Below are positions 1 through 7,794 of a stretch of DNA of 64,000 nucleotides, in pieces (positions within the stretch are counted from its first letter, which is position 1; each line of letters opens with the position of its first letter). Source of the stretch: Dacryopinax spathularia (Eukaryota > Basidiomycota > Dacrymycetes > Dacrymycetales > Dacrymycetaceae); NCBI GenBank assembly GCA_037974965.1, contig JBBPFI010000013.1, forward strand, positions 310,001-374,000, read 5' to 3'. The notes under the pieces are model-generated. The model did no database searches. It worked only from the letters and a program-made list of their open reading frames with translations, and was not told the DNA's origin. Both the position numbers and the translations under genes were made by a program.

Positions 1-283
1 GGGTATCCGACGGAGTACGAAGACGCGAACATATTACCGGTAATGAACCAACCCAGCGCATCAACACCTCGGGCAGGGCAACTCTTCTGCCAAATCGGGC
101 GCCGCTTCCGCTGATGACACTCTATATCTTCTTGACTCTTCACGCCAAGAAGGCCGCTAGAAACCGGGATTGGGGTATCATTATCAGCTGCCATCGTGAG
201 AGGAAGAACGGTTCTATGCAATGCCCTGCGACGCAGTTATCCATAGTTATTCATAGAGACGTACGGAAAGCGGAAAGGGGGGC
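1..283. repeat. Segmental duplication copy A, left part
   Basis: This stretch matches 18008-18300 closely: the shared opening around the repeated GGTATCCGAC motif is followed by long runs of identity with scattered substitutions. The match resumes to the right of the retrotransposon, near 10986. The element therefore split one copy of an older duplication. No gene is visible here. The duplicated unit continues into the 3' flank and body of a reductase gene (broken in this copy, intact at 18562-19788). Confidence 0.8.
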
Positions 284-287
284 GTGG
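284..287. repeat. Target site duplication, left (GTGG)
   Basis: GTGG directly abuts the first base of the left LTR and recurs directly after the last base of the right LTR (10982-10985). A 4-base direct repeat is within the 4-6 base range of Ty3/gypsy integrases. Five bases do not match, so four is the size supported here. Confidence 0.75.
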
Positions 288-759
288 TGAACTGCTCGGT
301 CCTATCGTAGATAGTCCCTTTAGCTTAGTTCTTTAATGGGACAGTGTTATTGGCTCTATCAAAAGGAGTGTGGTGTATGTGTGTAGGAATCGAGTGATAG
401 CAGATGGGTAACGCTCGATAGTAACGCGGATAACGACAGCCAGAGTTATAGACGCGGATCGTCTGGCGGGGGGGAAGGGAAGGAAAAAGAGAGAAGAGCA
501 CCAGAGGAAACGAGTGGGAATCACAGTAAAAACGGAGTGGTCGCCTGCGCAAATCTGCCAGGCACAGGCACAGGGAGCGCCTCACGTCTCAGGTGCATCC
601 ACCGCCGCGCGTCGGCAGTGGGTAACGCCATGCGGTAACGCTTCGATGGCCGCTCGGCTATGGATAACGCGGGCCGGTAACGCCATATCGGCGGTATTTG
701 GGATCGGCGATATCGGTGCATGATAATTTGTTGTTAATTAACTAACTACGGACAGTACA
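288..759 (-). repeat. 3' LTR (472 bp)
   Basis: This is nearly identical to 10510-10981. On the minus strand it begins TGTACTG and ends GCAGTTCA, giving the TG...CA ends of LTRs. I see two substitutions against the other copy: C at about 441 where the other has G, and A at about 523 where the other has G. The LTR contains many short GGTAACGC/GCGTTACC-like words that also recur inside pol and the antisense gene. In the plus direction it lies immediately upstream of the accessory gene and could supply its promoter; this is inference. Confidence 0.95.
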
Positions 760-900
760 TCCGTGGGGGACTTTCAGACAATGACTGTCCTCAGTCATCC
801 GTCGAATGCACTGCCGTAGCCAGTCAATAAACGTCAAGATTTGTGGCGGTTCGAATTTCTTGAGGTCTTGCAATTCTCGCGTATGTTCTTCGCTGCCCAT
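742..900 (-). CDS. Short ORF (52 aa) at the 3' end of the element
   Basis: An ATG at 900 in good context (ACACAATGG) opens a 52-codon frame on the element's sense strand that runs into the first 18 bases of the 3' LTR before a TAG. The translation is charged and looks protein-like: an acidic, lysine-rich start, a proline-proline pair, then an aromatic and arginine-rich helix. I do not recognise it. It could be a third sense ORF, a decayed former C-terminus, or chance. Confidence 0.25.
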   Translation of the reverse strand: MGSEEHTRELQDLKKFEPPQILTFIDWLRQCIRRMTEDSHCLKVPHGCTVRS

Positions 901-1190
901 TGTGTTTGGCCGGCTGGTTTCGTTTTCGAGCGTTATCCGTCGCAGGGAAGCCTGTTCTCCGCGGGGGACTTTTTAGAATGTCAACCTCCTGGTTGATAGA
1001 AAAAGAAGGCGTCCGGAAGCAATTGGTAACGGCGCGGTAGTGGCAGTGACGGCGAAAAAGGTTTTTAAACCGAGTTTAGACGCGTCTCGGAGGGTCTCAC
1101 AGGTTGTCTCTGACCGTAATTGTCGACTCCTCCACCGTACTCGACTCCTCGCTCCCTAGTTGACTTGTAAGAGACCTGGTCGACGACGAC

Positions 1191-3743
1191 ATGGTACCGC
1201 CATCGGTACAACGCGAGCAACGTCGGCAAACGGCGGTACTTGCGCAGAAGGCGAAAGTCGACGCATGGGTGAAGAGCTGCGTGGATCGCGTGCACATGCG
1301 GGCGACGTCCAAGGCGGTAGGACAGGCGATGAACGCCATGAAGATCGTCCTCGCCTATCCTAATGAAAAGAAGTGGTCCGGCATTGTAGCGTGGATGGGC
1401 GTTAAGGAGAATGCGGAGTTGCTCCGGGTGCGTATTTCGCAGGTCCATCCCGAATGAGACTAATACGTCTACAGCGTGATGTGACGGCGATTCTGCGGAA
1501 ACATCCGTACACGTTGGCAGCGATCGACCAGTGGCGTGCGATGTTGCTGGGAGAGGTCACCCAGCGCATCTGGCTGGAGTATGCGAAGGAGAATGGTAAA
1601 AAGGTGAGTACCAGTGCGCGCCGATAGATACCGCTTGCTAACGATGCGTTACAGACCGACAAGTTCGAGTTGGGCCTGAAGGGCGTAGCGACGCCTGGCG
1701 AAGAATTCGATTGGGTTGAAGAAGAAACCCTGGACGATTTTGAGGTTCCAGACCTCGATGAGGAGGACCCCGTCCAAGCCGACGAAGCGCCCGCCGCTTC
1801 AGCTGGGGAGGCGGTATCGACGATACCGACAGAATCGTCCGGCGGTAAGAAGACGGCGACAGAACCGGTGCCCGCCGAAGAGGAGACGCCTGCGGCGAAG
1901 AAGGCGCCCGCCAAGGGAAAGGGAAAGGAAGTTTCCCGGCCGAAGGAGGTGACGAAGGAGAAGGAGAAGGAGAAGGAGAAGGAGAAGGAGAAGGAGAAGG
2001 AGAAGGAGAAGGAGAAGGAGAAGGAGAAGGAGAAGGGAGTCGCGGATGAGGAGGTGGCGAAGAAACGCCAAACTCGGGCGTCCGTGAAGGCCGTAGCGGA
2101 GGCGACTGCCGAGGCGGATGAGAAGCGGCGCAATGAGCTGATGAAGAAGCGTAGGGAGGAGACAGCGGCGGAGAACGCCAGGGCGCCGCCTGCGATGGGC
2201 TCGGGCACGCCCGGCAAAAGGGTGAGTGCTTTTTCCTTTATATGTGCGTTATCACCGGTATTGATCGTCGCCAGTCCGCCAACAAGGGCGGTAACAGCGG
2301 TACCCCCGCGAAGACTGCGGTACCCGCTGCTGCACCTGAAGCCGCTCCGGTCGCGGCACCGCCGGCCAAGAAGACGGTAACACCGGCCAGAAAGCCCGTC
2401 AAGCCTGCGGCAAGGCCCCTGCCCGTCATTTCGGACCCGATCGAGGTGCGTGCGCCGCGGGGACGAGGTCAAGAGAAGCCGGCGAGGGGAACTACGCCCG
2501 GTGGGGAGGAAACGTGGGGCGGCAAGGTACGTCAGCAGGTTAATTTATAACTTGAATTGTGCCTGATATACGTTGCAGATCCTGCGACCTCCGTCGGGGT
2601 ATGAGCTGTTCTGGACGATCCAAGGAACGCCTTGGTTCGTTACGAAGGCGGCAAGGGCGGTATGTGCGGTAATTATCGCACATGGGTAATTGCTAACCAG
2701 AGGTGTATAGTGCAAATATTGCACGGATCGGAAGCAGGACTGCCTCATTTCGCATGAGGGAGGGCAGTGCACTGCCTGCCACCTACGTCGCAAGATGTGT
2801 TCGATTGCGAAACCCGATGGTATGTGGTTCTTGTTTAGTAACGGCGTTACCGCTTACTAACGCTTCGTTTTGTGTGTGATAGAGCGCCGCGGTCGCGTTC
2901 GGGGCAAAAAGGGAGGCGCTGCCGCCAAACGTGAGACGTCCGAGGCTGTAACCGTCGTGACGGAGAAGTTCCGTGAAGGAACAATTCAAGACGACGTTGA
3001 AGCGTTCGAATATGAGGCGACGCGCGGTAAGCGGTATTACAGCGGTAATGAGTCGCCATTCTAATGCGTTTGTAGACGCGGCGCTCGCCAATATCAACTG
3101 GTTGGTGCACCACCAACAAGTGCTGAATATGTTGCTGTCTGCCAACATGCGCCGGCTCAACGTGGCGGACAAGGACGGCTTGGAGAGCGTCCTCATGCTC
3201 AGCGCCACAGAGGAGGAGATTCCCGGAGCGGAATTGACCGGGAGGAAATTTTTCCTGGAGCCCACAAGCTTCCCCTTCCGTATTCTCACCCCGGAAGACG
3301 AGAAGAAGACGTGGAGGGAGCTCCTCGCCGACTCCGTTAAGGTTCCGACCGCCAGCGAGGCCGATCTCGAATTGGACCTCACCGACAACGATACCGCCGG
3401 TAACGCCGCCAGCGCTTCGGACTGCGTCCGAGAGGTCCGACCCTCCACGAGTGGTACGAAGAGGAAGCGCGTTTCGCCCGAGCTCGGTGCCGAAGGAGAA
3501 GAGGCGGAAGAGCCTCAGGAAGAAAGTGCTCGCCCAAAGAGGGCGAAAAAGTCGGTAGAGCGTTATGGTAACCCTACCGACCCGATTATCGCGGCCAAGG
3601 AAGCGAGGGAGGGAGATGAAGAGCAGCAGGTGGACGCTGCTCTGGAGGAGGAGTCATCCGTTGATGACTCCGATAGCGACTACGAGGTGCCTCCTCCAGG
3701 TACGGATGACTTGCGGGAAGAGGAAGGAGAGGACGAAGTGTAA
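1191..3743 (+). CDS. Spliced antisense gene with Zn2Cys6-type cluster, carried by the retrotransposon
   Basis: Eight exons join in one frame: 1191-1427, 1475-1603, 1655-2221, 2275-2526, 2579-2659, 2711-2819, 2883-3026, 3076-3743. They give 728 residues. Every intron is 47-63 bases, GT...AG, usually with a CTAAC/CTAAT-like branch site. The N-terminal 150 residues look helical. Then come an acidic stretch, a (Lys-Glu) tract at residues 223-249, an Ala/Pro/Lys linker and a cysteine cluster C423-x2-C426-x6-C433-x8-C442-x2-C445-x6-C452, the exact spacing of fungal Zn(II)2Cys6 DNA-binding domains. The C-terminal 200 residues are acidic with basic patches (KRKR, RPKRAKK) that could be nuclear signals. 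The gene lies entirely inside the element, opposite to gag-pol, starts 432 bases from the 3' LTR and converges on the pol stop. Nuclear, DNA- or chromatin-binding function is inference; it could aid targeting, silence the host or the element, or be a captured host gene. Confidence 0.75.
1955..2035 (+). repeat. (AAGGAG)n hexamer repeat coding (Lys-Glu)n
   Basis: Thirteen and a half AAGGAG units lie in frame within exon 3 of the antisense gene and encode alternating Lys-Glu followed by a final Lys. Such a tract forms a long single alpha helix with i to i+4 salt bridges. It is likely to vary in length between copies. Confidence 0.9.
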
Positions 3744-4068
3744 TGCCGTCGGTAATGCGGTATTCGTTCTTCTCGGAGCGGGGGTGTAGTTAGAATTACC
3801 CCATGGTGTATGTGTAGGATATCGTGCGGAGGAAAGAAATAGAGTGAAAAACCACTTGTGTGAGCGTTTGGAAGATTGACTGAGAGGAGATGGAAGGTCG
3901 TAGTATTCAGTTTATGTCGGCGTTTGCATGAATTGGTGCCTCTTTTCTTTTTCGGTTTTCTATTTGTTATGTACGGTGGGACATCGTATGTCCAGATCGT
4001 CGATGGGTATGATGTGGACAGTGGTATGGGTATGGTGTCCTAGTTGCCCCAGCTACTTTGTTGACCGT
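3744..4068. other. Convergent gap between antisense gene and pol
   Basis: 325 bases separate the stop of the antisense gene (plus strand) from the stop of pol (minus strand). It is T/G-rich on the plus strand and holds no open frame of note. It must contain the 3' end signals of the antisense transcript, but I see no canonical AATAAA. Confidence 0.5.
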
Positions 4069-7000
4069 CTACGGATTCCCCGAAGTCGGTTCGGGTAACG
4101 CATCGGTATTGGCGTCGGTAACCTCTGCCGTGAGACGATACGGGAGGTCTTGTAAGCGTTTCATAAGCTCATCCACTTGCGGTTTGAACTCCACCCTGGT
4201 GTGAAAAGGCACCAATCTGAATCCTGCGACGGCTTGGCGTCCGATCGTACCGTCCAACTCAGCTATGGTATATGCTCCTCCACGATTCCGTTTGATAACG
4301 ACGAAAGGGCCGATATAACGCGGTAACGTTTTGTCCCGAAGGTCTCCGTCATTTCGGGAGTTGCGCAGTAGAACCAAGGAGCCCGGATCATACGATGCGT
4401 CACGGATGAGGTTTGCATACTTCTTGCGGAACCGTTCCGCTGAGTGTTCTCGAGCCAGGAGTATTTTCTCATGAATGCGGGCGAGGTCCTCCGGTCTCCG
4501 CTCGAGTTGTCTCGCGCGTCGGGTGATTAGTTCCTCTCGTGAGCATAGTTCAGACGGACTTTCGACAAGGAAGGTAGCTTCGACCAGGTCTATAGGCAAT
4601 GTTGGGTGCGTCCCGTGTGCCATATAGTATGGCGTTAACCCGGTAACGCTGCTGAGCGTTACGCGTTCGGCCCAGAATATGGTAGGGAGGATCGCCGGCC
4701 AACCCCCTATGTTGCCCTGTGCCGCTCGTACAATACTTTCTCGTACTCCGCGGTGGGATTGTTCGACCAACCCGTTTGCTCGGGAGTTGTAGCCCGATAT
4801 GCGGATGTGGGATATCGCGTATTTTTGCGTTAGCGTCGAAAGCGCGTTAACCCATGGAGTACCGTTGTCGGTGACGATTTCATATACAGTTCCCCACCTG
4901 CATAAGAGCGTATTGAAAATGAAATCGGCCAGGTTTTTTCCACTTTCATTCCGTAACATACACCATTCTGGATAGTGCGTTAACGAACATCGGGCTTGTG
5001 CAATGTATCGGTACCCCGCTTTCGGCGTTTTCGAAATGGGCATAAGCATGGTATCACAGTATGCTTTTCCGAACAGTTTCGCGGGCGTCTGCACAGTTGG
5101 GGGGAGGAGAACCCTCGTTGTTTGCTGTTGTTGACACGATAGACAGGTTTTGATATACCAGGCTATGTCCTCCGCCATCCGTGGCCACCAAAATCGTAGC
5201 ATAAGATGTGCTCGGATGGTCCTTAGTCCTTTATGCCCTAGCTCGTCATGGGCCATGCGTAACGCTCGGTAACGCCGCTCGTACGGTAGGTATAAGAGGT
5301 GGTTACCGTTGTCGTCCCTCTTGTATAATTCACCATTATTTCCTATGAAGAATCGCGCCGATATTTTCAGTATTCTTCGCCATTCCTTGTCAGACGTGTC
5401 CTCAGGTCGCTTCAATGTACGCTGGTATTCGATGATCTTCTGAATATCCGTGTCCATCTTTGCGGCGTTAGAGGAAAGCGGTAAGAAGGACGAACTCGGC
5501 GTTATTGTATCGTTCCCCTCCGGCGGGCCGTGTTCAGGTACCGCCATCGGTACTTCAGATGAGTGACCCTCTGTGGCCCAGGGGAGTTCTCGTTCCTGCC
5601 ACGCTACTGGGCTGTCCGGCGGCGTGGTTAATGGGGACGATATGTAGTGGCCCTCATCCACATTGTGCAGGCGCTGGTCTGGTAAGGAGGGAGTTTCACT
5701 CGTTGGAGATTGAGGGGGCGTCGTAAGCGGCGATAACGGTGCGTTATCCGGCTTTTCGTGCGGCAGGTCTCCCTCTTCGGGCCAAAAAAAGACAGGCACT
5801 CCAGGCCTGGGAAGGGGGGGACGGCGGGGAAAGGTCAACGATAGATAAAGGAATAGAACAGGTGTCGTTGATAGGTTGAGGGTGTCTTCGTCATATTCAG
5901 GAACATCCTCTTGAGTGGGATCGGTGGTGGTAGGTGGGCGGCGGGAGAGACCATCCGGGGCGGTATGCTTTTCCGCAGGGACGTGAACGAGGTCGAAGTT
6001 AAACAAGGCAATGTAGGCGAGCCAACGATTGATGGTAGTATTTGGCTGGATATCAGGGTGACGAATCATGCCTTTCAGATATTGGGCATCAACCTCTAGA
6101 GTGAAGGTAGAGAGGCCGATGAGCCAAACGCGGTAAGCTTTTAATGCACGGAAGAGTCCATAGCATTCCAGCTTCGCTTGAGAATAGCGGCTCTCTCGAT
6201 CATTCCACGTAATGGAACCGAATCGGGAAGGTCGTCGGCGCCCGGTGTCGTCGAGCTGATATAAGACAAAACCGACTGCGATCGATGAGGAGTCGACCGC
6301 GAAGATAACGCGATTAGAAGAGGCGTAATCGATTGGGCGGAGAACGTTATTCTCTAACGCCTGCTGAGCCGCCGCTTGGAGGGTGCGGACCGCGGTAAGA
6401 TGGATGTCGTTAAAGAGAAACGGCACGTTTTTCTTTTTGAGATCCTCAAGGGGGCGTGCTATATGTGCGTAATTGCGGATGAACGTCCGCATAATCCCGA
6501 CAGTACCAAGGAAAGAACGGACTTCCGAGATGTTTTCACAAGGGAGTTTCCAGTCCAGGATCTTTTGAATTTTGGAAGGGTCGGGTTGGCGACCGGCGTA
6601 TGAGCAGCGGTGACCAAGGAGAATGATTTCCGGCACAGCAATCTCGACCTTTGCACCGGACAGTGTTGCGCCAGAATGTTCGATGCGTGTGAGAATGCGA
6701 TGAACGTCCCCCAGATGCTCCCAGATAAAACGGCGGATTCCTGCGTTGTGGGCGGTAGTTTCATAAGTACCGTCCGCCCGCTCATATCGCGTTGGTGGTC
6801 CTTTGATACCGCCGTCGTCAATGAAAGGTGTTGTGATGTGCGGTATCTCTGGTTCGAGTATGAATGTGACGTTATCCTGCATGATGCCCGGCATATTATG
6901 TGCTCCCATGGGGGCGACGCAGTAACGGAGCGGGCCGAGAGGGGACTGGAAAGTGGTAAGATCGCGGGAAGATGGAGCCAACTTGTGCTGTTCAAAACCG

Positions 7001-7794
7001 CGGAAGAAGTCGATGAGGGAGTAACAAGCACGGCCCCCATAGGATTCGATAAGATGTTCGGTAAGAGGCGGTACCGAAGAGCTCTTGATCATGACTCCGT
7101 TCAGGGGCTGTAGATTAATGACCGGTCGCAAGTCTCCATTCTTCTTTAGCACCACAAACCACGTTGAGCGGTACGCTGACTGTGCCGGTTCGTATGCACC
7201 GGCCTGGATCTTTTCACGGATCGTAGAGATCACTCTTTCAACTAACGCGGGCGGTATCGGTAAGTTGCGGTCTTGCCAGGGGGTATGTTCGATCGTGGGG
7301 AAGACCACAGGGTCGAAATAGTCGTCTCTGAAGCGGCCGATTTCCACTTCTTCCCACGAGAAGGCCATTTCATGTGTCCGAAGAATCCATGCCGCCAGTT
7401 TGACTTCCTCCGGCCAGAGGAAACCGTATTTGTTAATGCCAAGGGCATCGTAACGCTCCTGCGTTAATCGAATGCCAGGCGTAAAGGACGGCGGTTGGTG
7501 TGGTAGTGGAAGGAGGTCTTGTAAGGGGTCCGAAGGGAATCGGCGATGTATTTTGAGCTCTTCCGGATGAGTAGTTGCCACTGGTTTAACTCGATGCTCA
7601 ACCTTTTTGTATTTTCTGAGGGCCAGGCAGTGGAGCCGCTCGTCGTATGTGTACGTGCGCTGTAACGCGGTTACCGTCGGTAGGATCGTTAACGCTGGTG
7701 GGGGTATCGAGTTTACCGGCGTTGTGGTAAGGAAAATGTCTCCTCGGGCTGAACCCGACTCCTCGACTAATGAAAATCCGCAGGTGGCAAGGGG
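4069..7794 (-). CDS. pol: Ty3/gypsy Pol (reverse transcriptase, RNase H, integrase)
   Basis: The frame is open from just after a TGA at 7795-7797 to the stop at 4069, in -1 relation to gag-pro, which it overlaps by 28 bases. It has no ATG near its start (a GTG at 7581 is the first alternative start), so it is expected as a Gag-Pol fusion by frameshifting at 7773-7779. Counting from 7581, reverse transcriptase has the first catalytic Asp at 191 (SLIDFFRGF) and the active site as FIDD at 253-256 in place of the usual YxDD. RNase H residues are visible (AVDSSS, KLECYG, EVDAQY). A proline-rich linker with repeated SPLTTPP follows. Integrase has its zinc HHCC motif (HDELGH...CLSC) and Asp, Asp, Glu (YCDT, VTDNG, LVEQSH). 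It ends with a GPY/F-type module (YIGPF). No internal stops. Confidence 0.95.
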   Translation of the reverse strand, partial: PLATCGFSLVEESGSARGDIFLTTTPVNSIPPPALTILPTVTALQRTYTYDERLHCLALRKYKKVEHRVKPVATTHPEELKIHRRFPSDPLQDLLPLPHQPPSFTPGIRLTQERYDALGINKYGFLWPEEVKLAAWILRTHEMAFSWEEVEIGRFRDDYFDPVVFPTIEHTPWQDRNLPIPPALVERVISTIREKIQAGAYEPAQSAYRSTWFVVLKKNGDLRPVINLQPLNGVMIKSSSVPPLTEHLIESYGGRACYSLIDFFRGFEQHKLAPSSRDLTTFQSPLGPLRYCVAPMGAHNMPGIMQDNVTFILEPEIPHITTPFIDDGGIKGPPTRYERADGTYETTAHNAGIRRFIWEHLGDVHRILTRIEHSGATLSGAKVEIAVPEIILLGHRCSYAGRQPDPSKIQKILDWKLPCENISEVRSFLGTVGIMRTFIRNYAHIARPLEDLKKKNVPFLFNDIHLTAVRTLQAAAQQALENNVLRPIDYASSNRVIFAVDSSSIAVGFVLYQLDDTGRRRPSRFGSITWNDRESRYSQAKLECYGLFRALKAYRVWLIGLSTFTLEVDAQYLKGMIRHPDIQPNTTINRWLAYIALFNFDLVHVPAEKHTAPDGLSRRPPTTTDPTQEDVPEYDEDTLNLSTTPVLFLYLSLTFPRRPPLPRPGVPVFFWPEEGDLPHEKPDNAPLSPLTTPPQSPTSETPSLPDQRLHNVDEGHYISSPLTTPPDSPVAWQERELPWATEGHSSEVPMAVPEHGPPEGNDTITPSSSFLPLSSNAAKMDTDIQKIIEYQRTLKRPEDTSDKEWRRILKISARFFIGNNGELYKRDDNGNHLLYLPYERRYRALRMAHDELGHKGLRTIRAHLMLRFWWPRMAEDIAWYIKTCLSCQQQQTTRVLLPPTVQTPAKLFGKAYCDTMLMPISKTPKAGYRYIAQARCSLTHYPEWCMLRNESGKNLADFIFNTLLCRWGTVYEIVTDNGTPWVNALSTLTQKYAISHIRISGYNSRANGLVEQSHRGVRESIVRAAQGNIGGWPAILPTIFWAERVTLSSVTGLTPYYMAHGTHPTLPIDLVEATFLVESPSELCSREELITRRARQLERRPEDLARIHEKILLAREHSAERFRKKYANLIRDASYDPGSLVLLRNSRNDGDLRDKTLPRYIGPFVVIKRNRGGAYTIAELDGTIGRQAVAGFRLVPFHTRVEFKPQVDELMKRLQDLPYRLTAEVTDANTDALPEPTSGNP

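Noticed and set aside
1799-2071. Poly-leucine and Phe-Ser frames opposite the AAGGAG repeat
   Set aside because: They are translations of the hexamer repeat on the other strand; the plus-strand frame is supported by flanking exons.
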